A stretch of 64,000 nucleotides of DNA, taken from assembly GCF_047303175.1 (NCBI RefSeq), contig NZ_CP138945.1, one strand, 5' to 3'. The DNA comes from Prochlorococcus_E sp000760215 (GTDB lineage Bacteria > Cyanobacteriota > Cyanobacteriia > PCC-6307 > Cyanobiaceae). The translations under genes and the position numbers were made by a program. Positions 8,826-18,407 of this stretch are shown here, piece by piece (within the stretch, counting starts at the first letter, position 1; every line of letters starts with the position of its first letter). A model generated the notes under the pieces. That model made no database searches. It was not told where the DNA came from and was given only the letters and a program-made list of their open reading frames with translations.

Positions 8826-11800
8826 ATGAATACTAAGAAATTTACATTTAAGCCAAATCATTACCCACTCGAACCAGGTATGCGTCTATTGGAAGCAAGT
8901 GCTGGTACAGGGAAGACATTCTCTTTGTCACATCTTGTCTTGCGTCTACTTACTGAAAAAGAATACTCAATGGAAGAGATTCTTGTTATTAGTTTTACAA
9001 AAGCAACAGCTTCTGAAATTCAAGCCAAGATATCTAGTCGATTACTTTTAGCACTAAAAGGACTCGAAAACATAAAAACCAATTCAAAAGTCGGTACACT
9101 TGATCAAGTCTTAATTGAATGGTTAGAATTAAACGCAAAAAAGAAGTCAACCAGATTGCGTTTGGCTGGCCAAATATTAAAAGCACTAGAAAGTATTGAT
9201 CATGCAGATATAACAACCATTCATGGATTTTGCCGTCGAACTCTTCGGAGAGAATCCATTGCAATCGGATGTGATATAGACCCTGAGCAAATTTCAGAAG
9301 AAGATAATGAAAGATTAATGCATGAAATAATACATGAATACTGGAAAGAGCATATTTTAGGAATTAATCCATTACATTATAAAGGGCTACAAATGGCTGG
9401 CTTATCATTAGACAACCTATTTAGTAGCTTATCAAAAATTGATAATGATCCTAGTGTAGACTTTATAGTAGACGATCCGAAGATTAATAGCTCAACCGAA
9501 CTATCTGATCAATTTGAAGGTTGGTTTAAAGAATGTTGGGAAAAATTCATTTTTCATTGGAATAAAGGAGGAGTTGATTTAGAAAAATACATTAGAAATC
9601 AATCATTGATCTGGAAAGAAATGGGTGTAGCAAACATAAAGCCCTTCTCTCCTAAACCTAGAAGAGATAGAGTATTAGAAATTACAGACTGGATTCTTAA
9701 ATACACTATTTTTAAAAACAATCAAGAAACTAAGTTAACTCCAAGCTATTATGTTGTTCGGAGCAATCTATTACTTAAAGATTACTTTCACCCTGGTAAA
9801 ATATCAGAAATTGAAGCCCGTAACGACCTTAAACAATCAATATCGCCATACTCTACTTTGCAATGTGCCATAGCTGAACTATGGGATAAGCCAGCGGAAA
9901 TGACATGGAAACATGCATTAAGCTGGTGTAATCACAAACTAAAAGAAAGAAGGAGCAATTCCGGTATTATAAGTTATAGTGATCAACTAAAAGCTTTAGA
10001 TCCGGGGGCAAATCAATTAAATGATATAACTAAAAATCAAATAACAAAGAAATTACAAGAAAGATATAAAGTAATCCTTATTGATGAGTTTCAAGATACA
10101 GATCCAGTTCAGTGGCGAATAATCAGTGAGGCCTTTAGTAAAAGCAATAATCATGTCCTCATTCTAGTAGGCGATCCAAAACAATCGATCTATAGATTTA
10201 GAGGTAGCGATCTTTCTACCTACTTAAATGCTAGAAAGAATGTAGATCGTATTGATTCATTATTGACAAACTACAGAGCAATCCCTGAGCTTGTAAGTGG
10301 TCTTAATACTCTAATGAAATGTGGCCTAAAGAATTCAAGTCTAGAAGTACCAACTTTATCATCCGCGACCAAGGCGAAAGAACATACCGCAACTCCTATT
10401 GAGATTCTTAACTTTGACGTTACGTCATCCACTACTAATAACTCAGGAGAAGAATTGCCATCGAAATCACTGGTAGAAGAATCTATCCCATCGATTGTAA
10501 CTACTACTATTCTAAGACTTTTAAAGAACGAGGCATTGACAACTAATCTAGACGATATATGTGTTCTTGTTAATCGACATGATCAAGCGGAAAAGATACG
10601 CGATAATTTAGCAAAAGCAAATCTTCCAAGTAGACTAATAAATCAGGGTGATGTGCTAGAAAGCTTAGCCTCAGAATGTTTACAGATTTTTTTGGATTGC
10701 CTAGCATACCCTACTAAAATAGCTAATATAAAAAGATTAGCTGCCTCACCATTATTACAATGGGGACTGACTAAAATTCAATCATCAGATGAGAATGGTG
10801 ATATTGATCAACTAGTAATTAAATGCAAGGACTGGGCACAGGGATTGCAAACAAAAGGTCTTCCTAATTGCTTGTCAGAACTTTTAGAAGGGGAGAATAT
10901 AGCTAATTTATCTGAAAGGGGGAGACTGCTAGGGGATCTTCAACAATGTGCCGAGATTGTCCAAGAACAGATCCATATTGAAGGCTTAGATGCTCACCTA
11001 ACTGCAAGGTGGCTAAGGCAACAATGCAATCGAGATCTAAAACATATACCAGAACTACGTCGACCTAATAGCGACATAGCAGAATCGGCTATAACAATAA
11101 TCACCGTACATAGGAGTAAAGGACTTCAATACAAAACTGTAATCTGTCCATACCTATGGCAGGCTCCTCCTATTCCTAAAGGACCAATATGGCGTATCAA
11201 AGGTTCAGAAACCTGGTATTTCTCTCTTAACACAGATGGGGATAAGATGAAAACCATTTTAGAGAACTCAATCAATGAGTCAATAGAAGAATCTGAAAGG
11301 ATTGCATATGTAGCCCTTACTCGTGCTCAAAATAAATTAATCGTAATCTGGAGCATGGCAACAAATCAAGCAAAGAATCCATTAAGATATCTATTCTTCG
11401 GAAAGGAAGAAGAAAATTACAACCAAAAAGAGCTTTCGATTAAAACCATGCAAAAATGGATAAAAGATCAAGATAAAAATATTACTATCAAGAACATAGA
11501 AATAAATAAAACTAATGATTTTTGGTCCTCAACCAACAGCTCTGAACAATTAAGTATTGGTCCAACTCCAGAAAGAGCATTAGATCAAAGCTGGGGAAGG
11601 TATAGTTACTCAAAATGGATTTCGTCTGCTACAGACAAATATGCTTATCCTCAAAGCCCTAGGATATCAGAAGAGGGTAAAGACACAGAGCAAATTGAAC
11701 TCAGAGCAAAAGATGTAGACAGTAATCAATTCGTCTCACAGTTAGTAGATGTTAAATATTCACAGAGTCCACTGGCAGAGTTTCCACGTGGTCCAGTAGC

Positions 11801-12593
11801 AGGCGACTGCCTCCATAGAATACTTGAAAAATTAGATTTCTCGCTTCCTATAACAGATCCTAAAACAGCGAGCTTGATTGAGGATGAACTGCGCAAGAGT
11901 TCAATAAGCATTGATATGAAAAGCAATGTAAAGGATGCATTAAAGAGAGTCTTAAGTGTGCCTCTTGGAGGAGCCCTAGGTAATCTTCAATTAAAGCAAC
12001 TTAATAGCAATAGATGTATTAGCGAGCTGAAGTTTGATCTCTCTCTATCGATTAATGATAATGCCATCAAGTCAATTGACATATATAAGGCATTTAGAAA
12101 GAATCCTGACTCCAAATTTGGGAAAATTTATCCTAAAAAGCTTATTGACTTAAATATATCAAGCAAGGGTTTCTTCACAGGTTCAATAGATCTAATTTTT
12201 TACGATAAGGATAACTTTAAAGAAGCTCGTTGGTGGTTAATTGACTGGAAGAGCAACTGGATAGGTAATGATATGGAAGATAGTAAATCAATAAATTGCA
12301 GTCCTGATAACTATAGTCAAAAAAATATGTATAAACAAATGATTGAGCATCATTATCCTCTTCAGGCACACCTATACTTAGTAGCATTACACAGATATCT
12401 TAATTGGAGGTTAGTTGATTACAATCCCTCCAAACATTTAGGTGGATATGTCTATATCTTCCTAAGAGGAATACCGAAGACTAAAGAAATCTCAAGTTAT
12501 AATTTAAAGAGCAAGGTTCCAGGTATATTTCTGGAAGAGGCACCTATCGAAAGAATATTGGCATTAGATAAATTAATGGATGGTACAAAATAA
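8826..12593 (+). CDS. recB: Exodeoxyribonuclease V beta subunit (RecB helicase-nuclease)
   Basis: 1255 residues. RecB is the 3'-5' helicase and sole nuclease of RecBCD. Seen in order: Walker A ASAGTGKT (24-31), HADITTIHGFCRR (Ib), LIDEFQDTDPVQW (motif II, about 418), GDPKQSIYRFRG (about 448), ITVHRSKGLQY (motif V, about 758) and YVALTRAQNKLIV (motif VI, about 829). The C-terminal nuclease domain has GDCLHRILEKL, GSIDLIF, LIDWKSN (about 1139) and QAHLYLVALHRYL. Both the helicase and the nuclease motifs are intact. The stop overlaps the recD start by one base (TAATG). Confidence 0.96.
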   Translation: MNTKKFTFKPNHYPLEPGMRLLEASAGTGKTFSLSHLVLRLLTEKEYSMEEILVISFTKATASEIQAKISSRLLLALKGLENIKTNSKVGTLDQVLIEWLELNAKKKSTRLRLAGQILKALESIDHADITTIHGFCRRTLRRESIAIGCDIDPEQISEEDNERLMHEIIHEYWKEHILGINPLHYKGLQMAGLSLDNLFSSLSKIDNDPSVDFIVDDPKINSSTELSDQFEGWFKECWEKFIFHWNKGGVDLEKYIRNQSLIWKEMGVANIKPFSPKPRRDRVLEITDWILKYTIFKNNQETKLTPSYYVVRSNLLLKDYFHPGKISEIEARNDLKQSISPYSTLQCAIAELWDKPAEMTWKHALSWCNHKLKERRSNSGIISYSDQLKALDPGANQLNDITKNQITKKLQERYKVILIDEFQDTDPVQWRIISEAFSKSNNHVLILVGDPKQSIYRFRGSDLSTYLNARKNVDRIDSLLTNYRAIPELVSGLNTLMKCGLKNSSLEVPTLSSATKAKEHTATPIEILNFDVTSSTTNNSGEELPSKSLVEESIPSIVTTTILRLLKNEALTTNLDDICVLVNRHDQAEKIRDNLAKANLPSRLINQGDVLESLASECLQIFLDCLAYPTKIANIKRLAASPLLQWGLTKIQSSDENGDIDQLVIKCKDWAQGLQTKGLPNCLSELLEGENIANLSERGRLLGDLQQCAEIVQEQIHIEGLDAHLTARWLRQQCNRDLKHIPELRRPNSDIAESAITIITVHRSKGLQYKTVICPYLWQAPPIPKGPIWRIKGSETWYFSLNTDGDKMKTILENSINESIEESERIAYVALTRAQNKLIVIWSMATNQAKNPLRYLFFGKEEENYNQKELSIKTMQKWIKDQDKNITIKNIEINKTNDFWSSTNSSEQLSIGPTPERALDQSWGRYSYSKWISSATDKYAYPQSPRISEEGKDTEQIELRAKDVDSNQFVSQLVDVKYSQSPLAEFPRGPVAGDCLHRILEKLDFSLPITDPKTASLIEDELRKSSISIDMKSNVKDALKRVLSVPLGGALGNLQLKQLNSNRCISELKFDLSLSINDNAIKSIDIYKAFRKNPDSKFGKIYPKKLIDLNISSKGFFTGSIDLIFYDKDNFKEARWWLIDWKSNWIGNDMEDSKSINCSPDNYSQKNMYKQMIEHHYPLQAHLYLVALHRYLNWRLVDYNPSKHLGGYVYIFLRGIPKTKEISSYNLKSKVPGIFLEEAPIERILALDKLMDGTK

Positions 12594-14359
12594 TGATCAA
12601 TACTGAGTTAAGCAGTTCACAAGAAAATTTAACTAATATGATAAGTGAAGTTCTGAAATCCAGAATTCCACCTAAGAATCCCTCTGAATATAAATATTTA
12701 CAAGATTTTATCAGATTATTGATGGAAGCACTTGATAGAGGGGAGCTATCTATAGCAGTAAATGAACAGACAATTTGTAGAGAACTAAACACTAAGGGGG
12801 GGGCAGCTAAACACCTCAAGGCATTACAAAATAGCGGTTGGATTGAAGGAGATAATTCTCCAATGGTATTCCATGACAATCGACTAAGCTGGAGACGTTG
12901 GCATGAAGAAATGCATAGTGTTATAGACAATCTAAAATCCAGATCACATAAAACACCTTTTTATAGTTTAAATAACAAACAAACAATCATTTCTGAGGAT
13001 TATTCAACGCTAAATTCCGAACAAATCTCTGCTGTAAAAGCTATAGCTAATAATAATTTGATTCTCCTTAGTGGCGGTCCAGGGACAGGGAAAACTAGCA
13101 CCATTATTCAAATGTTGATTAAGGCACTATTAATCAAGTGCGATTTAAAGATTGGTTTAGCTGCTCCTACAGGGAAAGCAACTAGACGATTAGAAGAAGC
13201 CATACAAAAAGCTGGCCTTAGTTTAAAAAGCAATCTCAAAATCAATTTGTCAAGAATACCATGCTTAACTCTTCACCGATGGCTTCAGGCTATTGAGAGT
13301 GGGTTCTTGAAATGCAAAACAAATCCATTGCAATTAGATATTTTAATTGTAGATGAAATGTCTATGGTAGATCTTTCATTAATGCATGGCTTGCTAAATG
13401 CGCTGCCAGAAGAAAGTCAGTTAATTTTAGTTGGAGATCCAGACCAATTACCACCTATAGGGGAAGGCGCAGTATGGCATACATTACATGAAAAGGATAC
13501 TTTAAACAGATTTAATCATTGCTCAATCCATCTAACAAAGCTTTACCGAAACAAAGGTGTACTAGCTGATTTAGCAATTAGTGCAAGAGGGAATGAATTA
13601 TCTACTTTTTTAAATAATCTCATAAACCTACCACCTTCAACGAAGCTAAAAGTCATCTCATCAACGAAAGAGAGTATCCCTCTACATATAATCACTACAA
13701 TACGTCAGCATCAAAATCAATTAAGTGAATTAACTAAAGAATTAGATTCAATTGATACATCGAACACTCAAGTCCCTGTTACTTCAACAAGCTATAAATA
13801 TGCAGAAGATCTACTTGGCTATCTAGAAAAGTTAATTGTTTTGTCTCCTAAGCGATATGGATTATGGAGTGTTGATCATATCCACAAAACACTATTAGGA
13901 AACAGATTGGGTGAGGGAGTGCTTAGTTGGCCTGAGGGGACGCCAGTAATATGCACTCGAAATCAGTATGATCTTAACCTAGCAAATGGAGACATTGGTG
14001 TGATTATTGGTACTAATGAGAAGAAACGTCTTTTGTTTAGAGTTAATACTAATGAAGGGAAAAACAACTTAAAATTGATTCATCCATTAAGGGTAACAAA
14101 GATAGATCCAGCTTTAGCCATAACAATACATAAATCTCAAGGGAGTGAAGCCAACCATGTTATCTGCCTATGGCCAAATACAATAAACACCAAAAACGTC
14201 CATAAAAGCGAATTTATGATCAATGAAGATTACGAAAGAAAATTAATTTATACAGCCATCACAAGAGCAAAAGCTAGATTAGATATTGCTATATGCCATG
14301 AAGATACAGAAGATAATAAGAATGAAGTGGATTCTAGGACTGACAAAATGATAGATTAA
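12593..14359 (+). CDS. recD: Exodeoxyribonuclease V alpha subunit (RecD)
   Basis: 588 residues. RecD is the 5'-3' SF1 helicase of RecBCD. Seen: Walker A LLSGGPGTGKTSTI (about 158-170), AAPTGKATRRLEE (Ia), ILIVDEMSMVDLSLM (II, about 254), VGDPDQLPPIGEGAVW (III, about 280), AITIHKSQGSEANHVI (V, about 512) and LIYTAITRAKARLDI (VI). It is translationally coupled to recB. It is separate from the shorter RecD/Dda-like helicase at 49680-51119, which lacks the N-terminal RecB-binding region. Confidence 0.95.
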   Translation: MINTELSSSQENLTNMISEVLKSRIPPKNPSEYKYLQDFIRLLMEALDRGELSIAVNEQTICRELNTKGGAAKHLKALQNSGWIEGDNSPMVFHDNRLSWRRWHEEMHSVIDNLKSRSHKTPFYSLNNKQTIISEDYSTLNSEQISAVKAIANNNLILLSGGPGTGKTSTIIQMLIKALLIKCDLKIGLAAPTGKATRRLEEAIQKAGLSLKSNLKINLSRIPCLTLHRWLQAIESGFLKCKTNPLQLDILIVDEMSMVDLSLMHGLLNALPEESQLILVGDPDQLPPIGEGAVWHTLHEKDTLNRFNHCSIHLTKLYRNKGVLADLAISARGNELSTFLNNLINLPPSTKLKVISSTKESIPLHIITTIRQHQNQLSELTKELDSIDTSNTQVPVTSTSYKYAEDLLGYLEKLIVLSPKRYGLWSVDHIHKTLLGNRLGEGVLSWPEGTPVICTRNQYDLNLANGDIGVIIGTNEKKRLLFRVNTNEGKNNLKLIHPLRVTKIDPALAITIHKSQGSEANHVICLWPNTINTKNVHKSEFMINEDYERKLIYTAITRAKARLDIAICHEDTEDNKNEVDSRTDKMID

Positions 14360-14399
14360 AATGATCCCTTTAATAAGGTGAGTCAACAAAGTGCGGTTA

Positions 14400-14459
14400 A
14401 TGCCGATTGGAGGTTGTCTGCCTGATTTTCAAGGGATATCAGGTGTGCAACTTATTTAA
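14400..14459 (+). CDS. Possible 19-residue upstream reading frame of deaD
   Basis: An ATG at 14400 opens a frame of 19 codons (MPIGGCLPDFQGISGVQLI) whose TAA ends at 14459, directly against the deaD ATG at 14460. A weak AAGGTGA lies 18 bases before it. The stretch is clearly richer in G and C than the surrounding DNA, with codons such as CCG and CTG that are unusual here. It overlaps a long hairpin. It could be a leader peptide, or the constraint could come from RNA structure alone. No homologue is known to me. Confidence 0.3.
   Translation: MPIGGCLPDFQGISGVQLI
14409..14451 (+). promoter_or_regulatory. Structured deaD leader: SD-like GGAGG followed by hairpin
   Basis: GGAGG at 14409-14413 is the best Shine-Dalgarno-like sequence before deaD but lies 46 bases upstream of the ATG. 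Between them is a hairpin: 14413-14426 pairs with 14438-14451, 14 positions with one C-U mismatch and three G-U pairs, 11-base loop. Its core pairings are CCTGAT with ATCAGG and GTTG with CAAC. Folding the hairpin leaves only about 8 bases between its base and the ATG, so the SD would be brought close to the start codon. Regulation of the helicase through its own leader is inferred, not shown. Confidence 0.5.
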
Positions 14460-16265
14460 ATGACTAAACCCAATCCTAATGATGAATCACCCTCTTCAAA
14501 TATTGAAGAAGAATCACAAAATACATTCATAAATGAAGGGGAAATTCTCAATAGTGAATTAGATGATTCCCTAAAAGCATCAAATAAGAAGAAAAAAACT
14601 TCTGATGGTTTTAACTGCTTTGGGTTTAGTGAAGATCTAATAAAAACCTTATATAACAAAGGTTATAAGGAACCAACCCCTATACAAAAAGCTGCAATAC
14701 CAGAATTAATGCTGGGGCGTGATTTACTTGGGCAAGCCCAAACGGGTACTGGTAAAACTGCTGCATTCGCTTTACCATTGCTAGAAAGAATTAATAACAA
14801 AGAAAGAAATCCACAGGTTTTGGTTCTGACTCCTACTCGTGAACTTGCTATGCAAGTAGCAGATTCATTCCGAGCATATTCAGAAGGACATCCCAATATA
14901 AATATACTTGCTCTATACGGAGGGTCCGATTTTAGATCACAAATCTATTCGCTTAAACGAGGTATAGAAATAGTAGTAGGAACTCCTGGGCGAGTTATGG
15001 ATCACATTCGACAGGACACATTGAGACAGGAAGGACTTCAATGCTTAGTACTAGATGAAGCAGATGAGATGTTAAGAATGGGCTTTATTGATGATATCGA
15101 ATGGATTCTTGAGCAGTTGCCAAATGAACGTCAGATGGTTTTTTTCTCTGCGACAATGCCGACAGAAATAAGAAGGCTTTCTAAAAGATACCTGAAAGAT
15201 CCAGCCGAAATTACTATTAAGTCAAAAAAGAAAGAAGCACAACTTATAAAGCAAAAATATATTATTGTTCAAAATAGCTATAAACTTGAGGTATTAAAGC
15301 GTGTACTTGAACTAAGTTTTGGTGAAGCTGTGATAATTTTTGCCAGGACCAAAGTAATTACTTTAAAGCTCGCAGAAAGCCTAGAGGCCTCCAATCATAA
15401 TGTGGCTGTGCTCAATGGGGATGTGCCCCAGAATCTTAGAGAAAGAACGGTTGAAAGGCTAAGGCAAGGGGGAATAGATGTTTTAGTTGCTACTGATGTG
15501 GCAGCTAGAGGCTTGGATGTAGAGCGGATAGGACTTGTCATCAATTATGATATGCCTTTTGACTCTGAAGCATACGTACATAGGATAGGACGTACTGGTA
15601 GGGCCGGCAGAAGTGGAGAAGCGATTCTTTTTATCAATCCTAGAGAAAGATCCTATTTAAGCAATCTAGAAAGAGCCGTAGGACAAACCATAGAAAGGAT
15701 GGAAATCCCTACTAACGACATTATTAATAAACATAGAATCAAAAAAATCAAGAGTGATCTAATCGAAAAAGCCTCAAAGGAAAGAAATGCTAATGAGCAA
15801 GACATTATGATAAAAGATATTTTTGAAGAAATCGAGAATGAACTAGAGATAACACCTCAAGAAATTGCACTAGCTGCTATAAATCTTTCTTTAGGGGAGA
15901 CTCAATTATTAGCAGATACAGATGAGAGTTGGATATATCAAGCCGACAAACATCGTAGTACACATGATCGTCGCGATAGTCGAAACAAAAATCAACGAAG
16001 AAATAATCGAGATGTCAGAGCAAATGATAAAGATAAAGAACGATTCAGGGTAGAAGTTGGTCATCGTGACAGAGTAAAGCCAGGAAACATCGTGGGGGCT
16101 ATTGCAAACGAGTCTGGTTTAAATGGTCGGATGATTGGTAGGATTCAGATTTTTGATAGCTATAGCCTTGTTGATTTACCAAAAGGAATGCCTACGAATG
16201 TATTCAACAATCTCAAAAGAGTAAAAGTTATGAATAAAGAGCTAAACATTGTTCGTCAGCCATAG
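14460..16265 (+). CDS. deaD: DEAD-box ATP-dependent RNA helicase (DeaD/CsdA type)
   Basis: 601 residues. An acidic and then lysine-rich N-terminal tail (1-48) precedes the helicase core. Core motifs: Q motif GYKEPTPIQ, Walker A AQTGTGKT (about 93), PTRELA, DEAD box VLDEADEML (about 197), SAT (about 229) and HRIGRTGRAGR (about 373). The C-terminus has a basic Asn/Arg-rich region followed by a DbpA/CsdA-like RNA-binding domain (VKPGNIVGAIANESGL...IGRIQIFDSYSLVDLP). These enzymes unwind structured RNA in ribosome assembly and mRNA decay, often cold- or redox-induced in cyanobacteria (CrhR). The leader contains a possible uORF and hairpin. Confidence 0.95.
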   Translation: MTKPNPNDESPSSNIEEESQNTFINEGEILNSELDDSLKASNKKKKTSDGFNCFGFSEDLIKTLYNKGYKEPTPIQKAAIPELMLGRDLLGQAQTGTGKTAAFALPLLERINNKERNPQVLVLTPTRELAMQVADSFRAYSEGHPNINILALYGGSDFRSQIYSLKRGIEIVVGTPGRVMDHIRQDTLRQEGLQCLVLDEADEMLRMGFIDDIEWILEQLPNERQMVFFSATMPTEIRRLSKRYLKDPAEITIKSKKKEAQLIKQKYIIVQNSYKLEVLKRVLELSFGEAVIIFARTKVITLKLAESLEASNHNVAVLNGDVPQNLRERTVERLRQGGIDVLVATDVAARGLDVERIGLVINYDMPFDSEAYVHRIGRTGRAGRSGEAILFINPRERSYLSNLERAVGQTIERMEIPTNDIINKHRIKKIKSDLIEKASKERNANEQDIMIKDIFEEIENELEITPQEIALAAINLSLGETQLLADTDESWIYQADKHRSTHDRRDSRNKNQRRNNRDVRANDKDKERFRVEVGHRDRVKPGNIVGAIANESGLNGRMIGRIQIFDSYSLVDLPKGMPTNVFNNLKRVKVMNKELNIVRQP

Positions 16266-16304
16266 CCAGTGCAAGTTGAATATCAATGAATATAGTCAAG
16301 TATA

Positions 16305-16586
16305 ATGATTAAGCTTTTACTTAATATAATAGTTGTTTATGCTTCTGGATTTCACCAACAAGTTTTAGCAGAAGACTTAAACTTAATTATAAAGAAATTT
16401 TGCATGGAAAGTTTCAACCAAGAGATGATAGCTTCTGGGTATCAAGAAAACAAACAAGTAGGAAGTCAAATATGCAATTGTTTTGTATATGAAATAAACA
16501 ATGGGAATACTATCGGTCAAGCACGCAAGACGTGCAAAGAGGATGCTCTTAAAACAGTTGATTTACAAAAAACAAATTTGCTATGA
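16305..16586 (+). CDS. Small exported protein with four cysteines, function unknown
   Basis: 93 residues. The N-terminus is a signal peptide (hydrophobic core LLLNIIVVYASGF, likely cleavage after residue 22 at VLA-ED). The mature part is about 70 residues with Cys33, Cys57, Cys59 and Cys77; the spacing ICNCF plus two outer Cys suggests two disulfides in the periplasm or lumen. The stop overlaps the start of the ABC exporter by 4 bases (ATGA), so the two are co-translated. It could be exported by, or act with, that transporter, but this is positional inference only. Not recognised. Confidence 0.7.
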   Translation: MIKLLLNIIVVYASGFHQQVLAEDLNLIIKKFCMESFNQEMIASGYQENKQVGSQICNCFVYEINNGNTIGQARKTCKEDALKTVDLQKTNLL

Positions 16587-18364
16587 ACAAGAAGCCTAAT
16601 AAGAAATTAAATAGCAATCCATTGTTTAGACTTGCCAGGAACCAATCAAAGCAAAAACAATTAATCATATATGCAATTATATGTTCAGTTCTAAATAAGT
16701 TATTTGATCTTGCACCACCAGTCTTAATAGGCGTATCTATAGATGTAGTAATAAGAGAGAAAAATTCATGGTTAAGCAATTTTGGCTATCAAGCTGTACC
16801 TTCTCAACTGGCAATACTTGCTATTGCTTCATTCCTTATATGGAGTGCAGAATCATTCTTTGAATACCTCTATGGATTGCTATGGAGGAACCTTGCCCAA
16901 AGCACTCAACATAATCTAAGAATACAAGCCTATAATCATCTACAAAAACTAGAGATGTCATTCTTTGAGAGTGATAGTTCGGGCAGGTTACTAGCGATAT
17001 TAAATGATGATATTAACCAATTAGAACGATTTTTAGATCATGGAGCAAATCAATTGCTCCAATTGGTTGTAACTGTGATTACAGTTGGTACTACAATGGC
17101 ATTTCTAGCTCCAAATGTTGCAATATTTGCTTTTATACCTATCCCAGTAATCCTTTTTGGATCTATTAAATTTCAAAAGAAATTAGCTCCTAGATACAAA
17201 GATGTTAGGGAAAAAGCTGGAGACATAGCAGCTCGCTTAAGCAATAATCTTGGCGGGATTTTAACTATTAAGAGTTTCACAACTGAGTCATGGGAAGTTG
17301 AGCGTCTGAAATTAGACAGTTATGCATATCAAAAGAGCAATACTGAAGCGATAAAGTTTTCTGCTGCGTTTATACCATTAATTCGCTTCGCGATTTTATT
17401 TGCATTCCTTGCAATTCTAATTATTGGAGGCTTACAAGCCTGGCAAGGGACCCTAGAAGTTGGAATTTATAGTTTTCTAGTATTTATAACCCAAAGACTT
17501 CTTTGGCCATTAACGACACTGGGGCATGTACTAGATGAATATCAAAGATCTATGGCATCTACTAATAGAGTCCTAAATCTAATAGATAAACCAATTACAA
17601 TTTCTGGAGGAAATCTTAGAATTAGCCCCAACCAAGTAAAAGGCGAAATAAGTTTTAAAAATGTTTATTTCAAGTATAGAGATAGGGGATCCCTTCTTAA
17701 TAACTTCAATTTAAATATATCTGCCGGAAGCACTATAGGGATTGTAGGATCAACAGGTTCTGGCAAAAGTAGTTTAGTTAAATTAATTCTAAGATTGTAT
17801 GCAATAAACTCAGGAACCATAGAAATTGATGGAGTTGATATAGAGAAAATTAATCTTAATGACTTACGTAAATTAATATCCCTTGTGAGTCAAGAAGTAT
17901 ATCTTTTTCATGGAACAATTAGAGAAAATATTTCATATGGAAATGACAAAGCAACATTAAGTCAAATCATAGATGCAGCAAAACTATCAGAGGCATCTGA
18001 GTTTATTGATAAACTTCCTGATAGATATAATACCCTTGTAGGAGAAAGAGGGCAAAGATTATCAGGAGGGCAATGTCAAAGGATAGCATTAGCTAGGGCT
18101 ATTCTAAAAAATGCACCAATACTAATTCTAGATGAAGCAACAGCTTCTGTAGACAATGAAACAGAAGCAGCCATTCAAAGATCATTATCAAAAATAACAG
18201 CTAATAGAACAACTTTAGTTATTGCACATAGACTAAGTACTATTAAGAATGCAGATCAAATAGTTGTTTTAGAGAAAGGCAAGATTGTGGAATCAGGAAC
18301 TCATGAGTCTTTATTGCAAATGAATGGGGTTTACTCTGAGCTCTGGAATGTTCAAGTCGGTTGA
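16583..18364 (+). CDS. ABC exporter, fused permease and ATPase (MsbA/MDR type)
   Basis: 593 residues, a half-transporter expected to form a homodimer. The N-terminal ABC_membrane region (about 30-320) has six hydrophobic segments. The C-terminal ATPase shows Walker A GSTGSGKSS (about 389-397), Q-loop VSQEVYLFHG, signature LSGGQCQRIALARAIL (about 493), Walker B ILILDEATASVD (about 513) and H-loop IAHRLSTI (about 546), all intact. Family members export lipids, drugs or peptides; the substrate cannot be read from sequence. It is coupled to the upstream small exported Cys protein. Confidence 0.92.
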   Translation: MNKKPNKKLNSNPLFRLARNQSKQKQLIIYAIICSVLNKLFDLAPPVLIGVSIDVVIREKNSWLSNFGYQAVPSQLAILAIASFLIWSAESFFEYLYGLLWRNLAQSTQHNLRIQAYNHLQKLEMSFFESDSSGRLLAILNDDINQLERFLDHGANQLLQLVVTVITVGTTMAFLAPNVAIFAFIPIPVILFGSIKFQKKLAPRYKDVREKAGDIAARLSNNLGGILTIKSFTTESWEVERLKLDSYAYQKSNTEAIKFSAAFIPLIRFAILFAFLAILIIGGLQAWQGTLEVGIYSFLVFITQRLLWPLTTLGHVLDEYQRSMASTNRVLNLIDKPITISGGNLRISPNQVKGEISFKNVYFKYRDRGSLLNNFNLNISAGSTIGIVGSTGSGKSSLVKLILRLYAINSGTIEIDGVDIEKINLNDLRKLISLVSQEVYLFHGTIRENISYGNDKATLSQIIDAAKLSEASEFIDKLPDRYNTLVGERGQRLSGGQCQRIALARAILKNAPILILDEATASVDNETEAAIQRSLSKITANRTTLVIAHRLSTIKNADQIVVLEKGKIVESGTHESLLQMNGVYSELWNVQVG

Positions 18365-18407
18365 TTTATATGCCAAACTAATATTCTGTCTTTTAAAGGG
18401 TACTTTC

